This document shows, in pieces, positions 17,243 through 25,543 of a stretch of DNA of 64,000 nt. The notes beneath the pieces were generated by a model that saw nothing but the letters and a program-made list of their open reading frames with translations, did not search any database and had not been told where the DNA came from. Source of the DNA: Anaerolineales bacterium (lineage in GTDB: Bacteria > Chloroflexota > Anaerolineae > 4572-78 > J111); contig JABTUW010000003.1 of the NCBI GenBank assembly GCA_015075185.1, positions 1,364,001 to 1,428,000 of the forward strand, written 5' to 3'. Positions within the stretch are counted from its first letter, which is position 1; every line of letters starts with the position of its first letter. The position numbers and the translations under genes were made by a program.

Positions 17243-18560
17243 GGGTATCTTTACTATTTTCTTCGGGATTAGCCGCAACGGGGCTACTGGCTGCCACCGG
17301 GGCGCTGAGGCGCGTTCCAGCCGAGGCTGTCGCTGGTTTCATATTTGTTTGGGTAAAATACTGCTGAACCAAGGCCAGCAAGTTACTGGTAAACCAGTAC
17401 AGGGTCAAGCCTGAAGGGACGATCAGCGAAAAATAGCCAAACATCAGCGGCATAATTTTCATCATCGAGTTCATGGACGCCTGCTGTGGGTCAGGATTGG
17501 GCGGGGTCATCATCTGCTGCATGTAAAACTGTGACACCACCAGCAATACTGGCAAGACCAGGTAAGCCAGGGCCGCTGGCCAGCCAATCGAGGGGGGTAA
17601 AGGCCACAGCCAACCGATCCCCCCTGCGCCTACCGGCGGGCCAGCCAGGCTGGGAATCCAGAGAAAGCCCTCATACAATAACCCTTCGTGCGAGAGCTGG
17701 GTCAGCGATTGATAAAGCGCAAACCAGATGGGCATCTGGACCAGGGTTGGCAAACAGCCGCCCAACGGATTAACTCCCGCTTCTTTATACAACGCCATCT
17801 GCTCCTGAGCCAGTTTTTCCCGGTCATTCTTATACTTCTCTTGCAGCTCCTTCATCCGCGGCTGCAACTCTTGCATGGCCTTGGATGATTTGATTTGCTG
17901 CATATTCAAGGGGAAAGTAGCCACACGTACCAGGACGGTGAAGAGAATAATGGAGAAACCGAAGGCATAAGGGAGGCCCCAGCCCCTGAGTACATTGTCC
18001 AGATAGACCAGGGATAGGGCAATGAAGTTGACAAAAGACCCCCAGATACCCAACTCTTGCGGCACAGTTTTAATGGTGGCGCTGGCCTCCAGAGTAGTTT
18101 CGCCAAACTTCAATTGGGCCACATTTTTCAGCGTTTCGCCCGGCTCAGCCGTTGAGGGGGGAATGGCGTGATAAATGATGGTCGCCGTCTGATTTTGGGA
18201 CAAGTTACCAGACCAGGTGACCGTATTATTTTGATTATCAAATGTGCCCAGCGTAACCGAAATGGAGTGAGTTTGCAGCGCCAAGGATAGCCCTTTCGGC
18301 ATAACATCGGTGAGGTTAAAATCAATAGCCCGGTTACTCTGGTTTTTAATAGTGACGGTAAACGTAACTACCTGACCCAGTGGGACGGTCTCAGAACTGG
18401 CTTTCTTCTCTAGAGTCACACCATTGGCCTGGGCTATAGGGTTAAGGGCAGTGGAGCCGGACGGGTTGGGGGAAGCCGCGATTACAGGCTTAAATAATGC
18501 TAAAAATAAAACAAGACCAATGACAATGAGGGGTAAAATCAACAACCTTAAAGATTTCAC
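17205..18560 (-). CDS. yidC: Membrane insertase YidC/Oxa1 with an added extracytoplasmic DUF11-like domain
   Basis: 451 residues. Signal-anchor (about 5-28), then a DUF11/COG1361-like Ig domain (about 46-165: LGQVVTFTVTIKNQSNRAID, LTDVMPKGLSL) and the YidC core (about 172-415). The core has the first span, a cytoplasmic charged hairpin (MKELQEKYKNDREKLAQEQM), NPLGGCLPTLVQMPIWFALY and the closing spans, followed by a basic tail (KSKRKSRRKR) typical of Gram-positive Oxa1 proteins that contact ribosomes. It inserts and folds membrane proteins. Proteobacterial YidC has an unrelated periplasmic P1 domain in the same place, so the Ig-like domain looks like an independent solution. Confidence 0.95.
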   Translation of the reverse strand: MKSLRLLILPLIVIGLVLFLALFKPVIAASPNPSGSTALNPIAQANGVTLEKKASSETVPLGQVVTFTVTIKNQSNRAIDFNLTDVMPKGLSLALQTHSISVTLGTFDNQNNTVTWSGNLSQNQTATIIYHAIPPSTAEPGETLKNVAQLKFGETTLEASATIKTVPQELGIWGSFVNFIALSLVYLDNVLRGWGLPYAFGFSIILFTVLVRVATFPLNMQQIKSSKAMQELQPRMKELQEKYKNDREKLAQEQMALYKEAGVNPLGGCLPTLVQMPIWFALYQSLTQLSHEGLLYEGFLWIPSLAGPPVGAGGIGWLWPLPPSIGWPAALAYLVLPVLLVVSQFYMQQMMTPPNPDPQQASMNSMMKIMPLMFGYFSLIVPSGLTLYWFTSNLLALVQQYFTQTNMKPATASAGTRLSAPVAASSPVAANPEENSKDTHVKSKRKSRRKR

Positions 18561-18611
18561 GACTAATTTCTTTCCATCCTCCTAAAACAACCTAAAAAAC
18601 CGACAGTATTC

Positions 18612-18821
18612 TCACGGCACGGGATCATAACCACCAGGGTGAAAGGGATGGCAGCGGCCAAGACGCTTTACGGCCAACCAGCCCCCTTTAATCAGACCAT
18701 ACTTTTCTATCGCTTGATAACTGTAATGAGAACAGGTTGGATAAAACCTGCACGCCGGTGGCAGGGCAGGCGATATAAATTTTTGATAAAAACGAATTAG
18801 AGCTAAAGCTAGGTACTTCAC
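18612..18821 (-). CDS. yidD: Membrane protein insertion efficiency factor YidD
   Basis: 69 residues, full family length. It has IRFYQKFISP, the three conserved cysteines in CRFYPTCSHYSYQA and CHPF, and the HPGGYDPVP end. A small membrane-associated partner of YidC, in the standard place between rnpA and yidC. Confidence 0.95.
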   Translation of the reverse strand: MKYLALALIRFYQKFISPALPPACRFYPTCSHYSYQAIEKYGLIKGGWLAVKRLGRCHPFHPGGYDPVP

Positions 18822-18864
18822 GGTTGTGAGTAACAGAGTAACAAGGTAGTAGGAAGAACACGCT

Positions 18865-19230
18865 CTACACTTTGCTATCTGCTACTTTGCTACCTTGTAT
18901 CAATAAGTCTGACTCTTGCAAGAGTTGTTCCAAACAGCGCTCAATTTCGCTATAATTGGCACGCTGGATAGGCTGGCGGGCAATAAAGACTAAATCAAAA
19001 CCCGGCTTAATGTGCGCCGTTCGTAAGCGGGTAACTTCGCGCATGCGGCGCTTAATCTGATTTCGTTGAACTGCCTTACCGAGACGCTTGCTAACCACAA
19101 AGCCAAAACGACTATAATCTAACTCATTGCGTAGAAATGCCAGCACCATTAAAGGGCTGGCATTCGATTTACCATTACGCCGCACTCGTTGAAAGTCAAC
19201 ATTGTGGCGTAAACGGTGCTGTCGCTTCAT
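18865..19230 (-). CDS. rnpA: Ribonuclease P protein component
   Basis: 121 residues. KRQHRLRHNVDFQRVRRNGK and the RNR-type signature AVQRNQIKRRMREVTR identify RnpA, which helps the RNA subunit cleave tRNA 5' leaders. The C-terminus (GSKVADSKV) is encoded by GTAGCAAAGTAGCAG-like units, the same repeat seen at the parA 3' end, and looks like a small repeat-driven extension. Confidence 0.93.
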   Translation of the reverse strand: MKRQHRLRHNVDFQRVRRNGKSNASPLMVLAFLRNELDYSRFGFVVSKRLGKAVQRNQIKRRMREVTRLRTAHIKPGFDLVFIARQPIQRANYSEIERCLEQLLQESDLLIQGSKVADSKV

Positions 19231-19343
19231 GAAGTAAACAAAAACGCAACAGATTCTGGCTCATCAGGTGGTTTGAACGCCTCTCCTATCATCAACCTGG
19301 TTTGGTCGCTTGAGCTATGCTTCCCCTCCACCTTCAACGAAGT

Positions 19344-19520
19344 TCAATCAGCATTCCAATTGGTATGCTTGGGATGCACTCGCTGGACGGCCAGCATTTT
19401 TCGTCCTCGCGCTCGCCGGGCTTTGAGCACCCGCTGCCCCCCACTGGTAGCCATTCGCGCCCGAAAGCCATGGACACGGGCGCGGTGGCGGCGCTTGGGT
19501 TGATAGGTTCGCTTGGTCAT
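19344..19520 (-). CDS. rpmH: 50S ribosomal protein L34
   Basis: 58 codons. It reads MTKRTYQPKRRHRARVHGFR, then ARMATSGGQRVLKARRARGR, then KMLAVQRVHPKHTNWNAD. The first 44 residues are classical L34; the last 14 form a C-terminal extension beyond the usual 44-46. The promoter lies at 19566-19594. The rpmH-rnpA-yidD order is canonical, but dnaA, often divergent from rpmH, is replaced here by an Lrp-type regulator. Confidence 0.95.
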   Translation of the reverse strand: MTKRTYQPKRRHRARVHGFRARMATSGGQRVLKARRARGRKMLAVQRVHPKHTNWNAD

Positions 19521-19565
19521 CGTTGTATCTAAACCTCTATTTCTAATATTTTAAGTAGAACAGAA

Positions 19566-19594
19566 ATTATACCTAGATGCCGCATGATTGGCAA
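19566..19594 (-). promoter_or_regulatory. Promoter of the rpmH-rnpA-yidD-yidC-jag operon
   Basis: On the minus strand TTGCCA (19594-19589), 17-bp spacer, TATAAT (19571-19566); about 40 bases of leader before ATG 19520. Strong sigma-70 match. Confidence 0.8.
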
Positions 19595-19623
19595 AAATAA
19601 CCCGCTTTGATACATGCCAAGTG

Positions 19624-20112
19624 TTAGGTTATATCGGTCTTGTCCAGATAACCCGATTTTTGGGCGGTAATCTGTTTGCGAACCGGCGAAGATAACACAA
19701 TGGAGGTGGTCGTTGGGCCGTAAGTGCTTAACCGGGTAATCAACTCCTCCAAATGCGGGATCGAGGCCGCCGCAACCTTCATGATAAACGAGTCAGTTCC
19801 AGACAGATGATGGCACTCAAGCACTTCCGGTAAGTCGCGAGCCAAAGCAATCACTTGAGGATAGCGTTCCCCCGGCACATTAATCCGAATAAAGGCCGCA
19901 ATGGGCAGGTTTACCTTGGCCAAATTAATATGGGCATGGTAGCCGGTAATGATACCTGCTTCCTCCAGCCGCCTGACTCGCTCCGCAACAGCGGGCAAGG
20001 ACAGTCCGACTCGCCGACCCAGTTCGGCAAAAGATATCCGGGCATCTTCTTGCAGCGCCTGCAAAATCTGCCAGCCGACCTCATCCAGTAATTTTATATA
20101 ATCTAAAGTCAT
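19624..20112 (-). CDS. Lrp/AsnC-family transcriptional regulator
   Basis: About 162 residues from ATG 20112 (AAGGA upstream; a TTG two codons earlier is possible). N-terminal AsnC HTH (ISFAELGRRVGLSLPAVAERVRRL in two helices) and a C-terminal RAM ligand-binding domain (about 70-145, HHLSGTDSFIMKV). Such regulators sense amino acids. The divergent LysE-type exporter is the obvious target, with a shared A+T-rich control region at 20113-20261. Confidence 0.9.
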   Translation of the reverse strand: MTLDYIKLLDEVGWQILQALQEDARISFAELGRRVGLSLPAVAERVRRLEEAGIITGYHAHINLAKVNLPIAAFIRINVPGERYPQVIALARDLPEVLECHHLSGTDSFIMKVAAASIPHLEELITRLSTYGPTTTSIVLSSPVRKQITAQKSGYLDKTDIT

Positions 20113-20261
20113 CCCCAATATTTTCCTTATATATCCCTGAAATAACGTCGCGTTTTCTTAGTTTCTGTATTTACAATATCAACTATAACCTATACACTAT
20201 AGCATTAAATTACGTATTCTCCCAATTTAAACCCCATTTTCAACCCTGAACCAGGTGATTG

Positions 20262-20879
20262 ATGGAAACTAACATTTTATTAAAAGGTCTGATTATTGGC
20301 TTCTCGATTGCTGCTCCGGTGGGGCCGATTGGAGTCCTCTGCATTCGCCGCACCCTGACACAGGGACACTGGGCCGGGCTGCTATCTGGTCTGGGAGCCG
20401 CCACCGCTGATGCCTTTTATGGTTCTGTCGCCGGCTTCGGCTTGACGGTGATTTCTACGCTCTTAATCGGCCAGCAGTTCTGGTTCAGTTTAATCGGAGG
20501 CATCTTTCTGTGCTATCTCGGCGGCAAGACCTTTGTGGCCAGACCGGCTGAGACGGCGGCCCAGAGCAAAGGTAGGGGTGTAATCGGGGCTTATGCTTCA
20601 ACCCTTTTTCTAACCCTGACCAATCCCGCCACGATTCTTTCCTTCGCCGCTATCTTTGCCGGGTTGGGCCTGGCCAATGCCAGCGGCGATTATGGCAGCG
20701 CCAGCCTCATGGTCTTGGGTGTTTTTCTCGGGTCGGCGTTGTGGTGGCTTATTTTGAGCGGCGGTATTAGCCTGTTACGAGGCAAGTTGACGTCCGACAT
20801 GCTGGGCTGGGTTAACAGAATTTCCGGGGTGATGATAGCCGGTTTTGGTCTGGCGGTACTCTTAAGTTTGTTGCGCTGA
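20262..20879 (+). CDS. LysE/RhtB-family amino-acid exporter
   Basis: About 205 residues, six hydrophobic spans; KGLIIGFSIAAPVGPIGVLC is the family N-terminal signature. It exports amino acids or related metabolites across the inner membrane. Start ATG 20262 follows CCAGGTG; a TTG one codon earlier is in frame. Its 3' end overlaps the convergent BTAD regulator gene by 18 bp. Confidence 0.9.
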   Translation: METNILLKGLIIGFSIAAPVGPIGVLCIRRTLTQGHWAGLLSGLGAATADAFYGSVAGFGLTVISTLLIGQQFWFSLIGGIFLCYLGGKTFVARPAETAAQSKGRGVIGAYASTLFLTLTNPATILSFAAIFAGLGLANASGDYGSASLMVLGVFLGSALWWLILSGGISLLRGKLTSDMLGWVNRISGVMIAGFGLAVLLSLLR

Positions 20880-23800
20880 AAAAGGATAAGTTAAGACCGT
20901 ATTAACTTGTTCCAGGTCATAAACTGCGCCTAATTGGGCAAAGATGTTAGCGGCTTGTTGCAGATGCTCTTGGCTACTCAGGCCATCCTTGGCACTCTGC
21001 TTTGAAGGCAGGCGCCGTCCTAGTTCAAAATGCGCTCGTCCTTGTTCATAAGGCATCCCCAGCCGCTGGGCAGTGGTGAGACTCTTGCCCCAGGCTTCAT
21101 AGGCTCGATCTGCCCTGCCAGCCAACCACTCGTACAGCCCTTGATAAAGCCAGGCTCGCGGTTGGCCCAGGGGATAAGTACGGGCAAACCGGTGCAGAGC
21201 CTGGCAGGCCTGCTGTGCAGCTTTTGCCAGAAATTCTGTGCCGGTTACGGCGTGACCGCCGGTTAGATTATTCTCCCACAGGGTTAGAAAAGTTTCGGCC
21301 ACACCCGCATAGCCTTCTATAGCCCAAAAAGTCATAAACCCACTTCGTCTGATAAACTGCGCTCCAGTCTGGGCGGCTTGTTGAGCCGATGACCAGTTGC
21401 CTTGATACAAGTGAGTCAGGGCCAAAAACCCGTAAAGTCGAACCTGCTGGGTATACTCCGGATAGTTGGCTGGCAAAGCATTAGCCCTCTCCAGCCAGGC
21501 GCCCACCTGCTCCAGCGAGGGCTGACCGAGCCGCAGGGCACACTCAGCCTGTCCCACCAAACCCCAATGCTGGGCGGCAAGGTTGCCGTGATATTGGGCT
21601 GCCTGGAAAAGATTGGCGTAATATTGCTGGCTTTGACTAAACTTGCCCTGGTAATAGCACACTTTTCCCAAGAGGGAGGTACATTCGGCCCAGGAGTGCC
21701 GCCACTCCAGCTGACCAAACAAGTTGGCCGCCTGCTCAAATAGCTCTTCAGCTTCGACCCAGCGACAGATGCCACAGTAATAAAGCCCTGCCACTTGTGA
21801 AACATAAGCTCTCGCCGATAACTTATCCATATTCTGGGCTGTTTGGAGAGCTAAATTGCTGTAATGTCTGGCCAGGCGGTGCAGCCTGATGGTGCCCGTT
21901 GTGATACCGCAAATTACATACGCTTCGGCTAACTCCGGTGAAGCGCCGGCCTGTTCCGCCAGATTGAGACAATAGAGCGCCGATGTGGCCAGCCGCAGTT
22001 TATCGCCATCAAAGTAAACAAACTGCCCAAAACGCCTCAGTGCCAGGGCCGCCTCCAATAAGCTGCGCCGTTTCTCTGTTTTTTGTCCCCTCAATCTGCT
22101 CGACCCCAGGCGATGCCAGCCTTGCCGAAGTAACTGCCGTACTGAGAGGAGTCTCCAGCCCATTTCAGTTTTAGGCAAAGGGTGGCCCAAGAGGGCTAAG
22201 GCCCGCTCCAGGTATTCTTTACTTTCTGCCCACTGCCCCAATTGATAATGGGCTTCGCCCAACCGGCGCTGCCAGCACGCCTGCTGCAAGCTCGACGTCT
22301 CTGCCAAGGTGCAAGCCTGTTTTAGAACCAGCACGGCTTCCTGAAACCAGCCTGTTTGTTGGTAAAATCGCCATAAGCCTTCTAAAAAGACGGCAATCGT
22401 CTCTATTTTCTTTTGCGCCAGCAGCTCTTCCCAGGCAGCACGAATATTGCTCAGTTCCTGGTCAATTTCAGCCATAGCTGCCGGATTGGGTCGATTCTCA
22501 ATGCTGAGCCGGCGCTTCTCTAAGAAGTCGGCATAGTAGCGGCTATGCTTTTGGCGCGTTTCCGCCTCCTCCACGGGGACCATGGCGAGCCGCTCCGCCC
22601 CATACTGCCGTACCAACTCGTGAAGTTCATAGCGCCCCTCATCTGTACAGCGCAGCAAAGATTTTTCCACCAAGCCGGCCAAAACCGGTAAGGAGGCCTC
22701 TGCTATTTGTTCAGCCGCCTCCCGCTCTAATCCATTCTGAAAGACGGAGAGCCGGCGAAACACCTGCTGTTCGGCCTCGCTGAGCAGGGTCCACGTCTGG
22801 TCGAACACACTTCGCATGCTCCGATGTCTATCCGCCACATCCGTGGCAGTTGTGGACAGAATGTCCAGATCATGCTCAATTTTAGCGGCAATCTCATAAC
22901 AGGGCAGCCTACGGACCCAGTGGGCCGCCAGTTCTAAACACAAGGGGTGACCTTGTACAAACTGGCAAATGTGCCTCACCGCCCCCGCCTCGCTCGCCAA
23001 GTCAAAATCGGGTTTAATCCGCTGTGCATTCTGAACAAACAACTCTATCGCCGGGTAGTCTGCAGCCGCTTCCGAGAGGGTCGTCGAAGGGTAAGGCAGA
23101 CCGGTCACATCCAAAACCCATTCGGCCTTAAGCCCCAATCGCTCCCGCGAGGTAATTAAGAACTTCAGCCCCGGAGCGTGATGCAAGACCTCAAGCAGAA
23201 ACTGCGCCGCCGTTCCTGTCTCCCCTGGCAAAGGAGCCAGCAGTTGTTCGAAATTATCCAGCAGCAGCAGAATCTCCTGTTCAGCCAGGTGGTTAAACAG
23301 CAGGTCGCGGGGCGGCTGCGGCGCGGTGAAGGTGTAATCAAGGACAGCAGCGATGTTTATCAAGAGCAAATCTACAGCCTCGTCCATTCGAGCCGGCCTC
23401 ACCCCAGCCAGTGAAACAACCCTGACTCCATCTCGAAACGCCTCAATCTGCGCCTCAGCCGCAGCCAGAGCCAGTCGAGTTTTGCCAACTCCTCCCGGCC
23501 CCACTAAGGTCAGTAGGCGGCAAGCCGGGTTGGCTAATAGTTCGGCAATTTGAGCCAATTCGGTCTCCCGGCCAATGAAGGGCGTGAGTTGAGGAGGCAG
23601 GTTATGCCTAGGGATAGGCGGACGGTTCCAGCCGTGAGACAGGAGTTCGGTCTGTATAAGCAGTGAAGGTAAAGCCGCAACATTGGCCCCGGTTTCCAGA
23701 GTACTGTTTTTGGCCAGATTGTGTTGGGAGGCAGTTTCCGGCCGAGTGATGGCTGCGCCATTCAAAGGCTCAAAGCTACCCTCTTTAAGCTGCGAATAAA

Positions 23801-24521
23801 GTTCCAGAGTGGCTGGGGCCGGTTCGACTCCTAACTCCTCAACCAGGGCCCGGCGGCACAGTTCATACTGAACCAGCGCGGCGCCGCGCTGGCCGCTGCG
23901 AGCCAAGAGCCAGATCAGATGGTAGTGAGCTTCTTCCAACCATGGTTCCAGGGCTAAAATTCGACGGATAACCTCGATACCCTCGGCCAAGGCTTCACGT
24001 TGTTGAGCCTCTCGCGCCAGATAAAACAAGGCTTTGATCGCTAGCTGGCGCAGGCGTTCCCTTTCCAGGATGGCCCAGGCTTCAAAGTCAGGGGCATTTG
24101 GCGTCCAAAAGTCGGTCAAAAAATCGCCCCGGTACAGGCTGACGGCGGCTTGTAGATGATCAATTTGGCTGCGTTCTGGGGCTGAGGTGTGGGTTTCAAA
24201 GTAAGCCACATCCAACCAGTGGGGGCGGTCGAAATTGAAGCTTACGGACTGGCGGGTAATGACGAGGTAATCATCTGCCAGACCGCGCAGCCGGCTGAGG
24301 GTCAGCCGGAGGTTGCTCCGGGCGACCTCTTCCGGCATGTCTCCCCATAACAAACCGGCCAGGGCAGAACGAGAATAAGTCTGCCTGGTAACGGCCAAAT
24401 AAATGAGAAGGGCCTGGCCTTTTACCGGCAGCAGATCAGCCAGAAATTTGCCCTCTCGTTTGAGTTGTGGTTTGCCCAATACGGCCAGCTCTAACTGACC
24501 GTTTACGTAGGGTCCTCCCAA
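20862..24521 (-). CDS. BTAD/SARP-type activator with NB-ARC ATPase and TPRs (AfsR/MalT-like)
   Basis: 1219 residues. OmpR-like winged helix (about 8-100, SRSALAGLLWGDMPEEVARS), bacterial transcriptional-activation domain BTAD (about 108-245, LYRGDFL and ARSGQRGAALVQYE), linker, NB-ARC/STAND ATPase (about 315-640; Walker A LVGPGGVGKTRLA near 340, Walker B EILLLLDNFEQLL) and C-terminal TPRs (about 680-1190). This is the AfsR architecture: signal-gated ATP-driven activation of genes with phased direct-repeat operators. The divergent neighbour at 24649 has three 11-bp repeats and is the likely target. Confidence 0.9.
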   Translation of the reverse strand: MGGPYVNGQLELAVLGKPQLKREGKFLADLLPVKGQALLIYLAVTRQTYSRSALAGLLWGDMPEEVARSNLRLTLSRLRGLADDYLVITRQSVSFNFDRPHWLDVAYFETHTSAPERSQIDHLQAAVSLYRGDFLTDFWTPNAPDFEAWAILERERLRQLAIKALFYLAREAQQREALAEGIEVIRRILALEPWLEEAHYHLIWLLARSGQRGAALVQYELCRRALVEELGVEPAPATLELYSQLKEGSFEPLNGAAITRPETASQHNLAKNSTLETGANVAALPSLLIQTELLSHGWNRPPIPRHNLPPQLTPFIGRETELAQIAELLANPACRLLTLVGPGGVGKTRLALAAAEAQIEAFRDGVRVVSLAGVRPARMDEAVDLLLINIAAVLDYTFTAPQPPRDLLFNHLAEQEILLLLDNFEQLLAPLPGETGTAAQFLLEVLHHAPGLKFLITSRERLGLKAEWVLDVTGLPYPSTTLSEAAADYPAIELFVQNAQRIKPDFDLASEAGAVRHICQFVQGHPLCLELAAHWVRRLPCYEIAAKIEHDLDILSTTATDVADRHRSMRSVFDQTWTLLSEAEQQVFRRLSVFQNGLEREAAEQIAEASLPVLAGLVEKSLLRCTDEGRYELHELVRQYGAERLAMVPVEEAETRQKHSRYYADFLEKRRLSIENRPNPAAMAEIDQELSNIRAAWEELLAQKKIETIAVFLEGLWRFYQQTGWFQEAVLVLKQACTLAETSSLQQACWQRRLGEAHYQLGQWAESKEYLERALALLGHPLPKTEMGWRLLSVRQLLRQGWHRLGSSRLRGQKTEKRRSLLEAALALRRFGQFVYFDGDKLRLATSALYCLNLAEQAGASPELAEAYVICGITTGTIRLHRLARHYSNLALQTAQNMDKLSARAYVSQVAGLYYCGICRWVEAEELFEQAANLFGQLEWRHSWAECTSLLGKVCYYQGKFSQSQQYYANLFQAAQYHGNLAAQHWGLVGQAECALRLGQPSLEQVGAWLERANALPANYPEYTQQVRLYGFLALTHLYQGNWSSAQQAAQTGAQFIRRSGFMTFWAIEGYAGVAETFLTLWENNLTGGHAVTGTEFLAKAAQQACQALHRFARTYPLGQPRAWLYQGLYEWLAGRADRAYEAWGKSLTTAQRLGMPYEQGRAHFELGRRLPSKQSAKDGLSSQEHLQQAANIFAQLGAVYDLEQVNTVLTYPFSAQQT

Positions 24522-24562
24522 TTAGCGGTCCTCTCTCGCCGAATTAGCCTAACACCGGTTCA

Positions 24563-24617
24563 AGATACGATGGAGATACGCTGGAAATACGTAGCCCGAT
24601 TACGATGGGATTATACC
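24563..24617 (+). promoter_or_regulatory. Phased 11-bp direct repeats, probable BTAD/SARP operator and promoter
   Basis: Three head-to-tail units of exactly 11 bp: AGATACGATGG (24563-24573), AGATACGCTGG (24574-24584), AAATACGTAGC (24585-24595), then a further TACGATGG at 24601-24608. A TATACC -10-like hexamer follows at 24612-24617. No good -35 hexamer is needed at SARP promoters, where direct repeats one helical turn apart lie just before the -10. The ribosome site AAGGAG precedes ATG 24649. Confidence 0.65.
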
Positions 24618-24648
24618 TTATTTCTGAATTTGATAAAAGGAGAAAACG

Positions 24649-25524
24649 ATGCAAGCGATAGATGTGGCTCAACGTTACTTTGACGCCTGGCAGCGTCACG
24701 ATGGGGCGGCGATTGTCGCTACGTTTGCGGAAGGGGGAACCTACAACGACCCGGCCACAGGCCAACCACTCAGTGGACCCGCCATTGCCGGTTATGCCGG
24801 CGGCTTGTGGGCGGCGTTCCCCGACCTATCCTTTGACATAATTAGCGTTGCTCCTGCTGGAGACGGAATGGTCGCCGCCCAGTGGCTCATGCGCGGGACT
24901 AACAGCGGCAGTATGCGCGGGCTGCCGCCAACCGGGCGGTCAGTGGCCCTGCCGGGGGCCGATTTTATTCGGGTCGAGGGGGGCAAAATTCGCTCGGTAC
25001 AGGGTTACTTTGATATGAAGACATTCTCCGAGCAACTGGGGCTGCAAATCGTGGTGCAGCCCTATACGGCCGGCCCGTTCTGCTTCGGCACCAGCACTTC
25101 GGTGCAGAGCGGCAAGCGCACCAGACCGGGAGCGTTTAGCATCACCGCGCTGCAAGTCCGCTCAGACGAGGAAGTGGAGCATATCCGCGCCTACAGCCGA
25201 TCTATTGCCGGCGACATGTTGAAAATGTCCGGCTTCATCGGTTGGGTCGGCGTCCTGTTAGGCCAGCGGATGATAACCCTGACCGCCTGGGAAAATCTGG
25301 ACGATATCCGGCAACTGCACGCGAACGGCCCACATCAAAAGGCCATGCAGGAGTTTTTTGGCCCCAATCACTATGTGGGTGGAATGACGAGCGTCTGGAT
25401 TCCCGAGCGGATTAATGCGATGTGGATGCGCTGTCCCCATTGTGACCGGATGGTTAACCACGAGCGACAACAGGGCCGCTGTGAGTGCGGCGAACTGCTG
25501 CCCGAGCCGCTGCCCTATTGGTAA
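24649..25524 (+). CDS. SnoaL-like / ABM-like / zinc-ribbon three-domain protein
   Basis: 291 residues. Residues about 3-130 form a SnoaL-like ester cyclase/NTF2 fold (VAQRYFDAWQRHDGAAI, GRSVALPGADFIRVEGGKI). About 150-255 resemble an antibiotic-biosynthesis-monooxygenase (ABM, ferredoxin-like) domain. The last 30 residues form a zinc ribbon (CPHCDRMVNHERQQGRCECG). No active site can be assigned; detoxification or specialised metabolism is inference. It is divergent from the BTAD activator and behind its phased repeats. Confidence 0.7.
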   Translation: MQAIDVAQRYFDAWQRHDGAAIVATFAEGGTYNDPATGQPLSGPAIAGYAGGLWAAFPDLSFDIISVAPAGDGMVAAQWLMRGTNSGSMRGLPPTGRSVALPGADFIRVEGGKIRSVQGYFDMKTFSEQLGLQIVVQPYTAGPFCFGTSTSVQSGKRTRPGAFSITALQVRSDEEVEHIRAYSRSIAGDMLKMSGFIGWVGVLLGQRMITLTAWENLDDIRQLHANGPHQKAMQEFFGPNHYVGGMTSVWIPERINAMWMRCPHCDRMVNHERQQGRCECGELLPEPLPYW

Positions 25525-25543
25525 GTAACAGCGATTTCAAGGA

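Noticed and set aside
19521..20261. oriC between rpmH and the Lrp gene
   Set aside because: No cluster of TTATCCACA-type DnaA boxes or A+T-rich unwinding repeats; dnaA absent.
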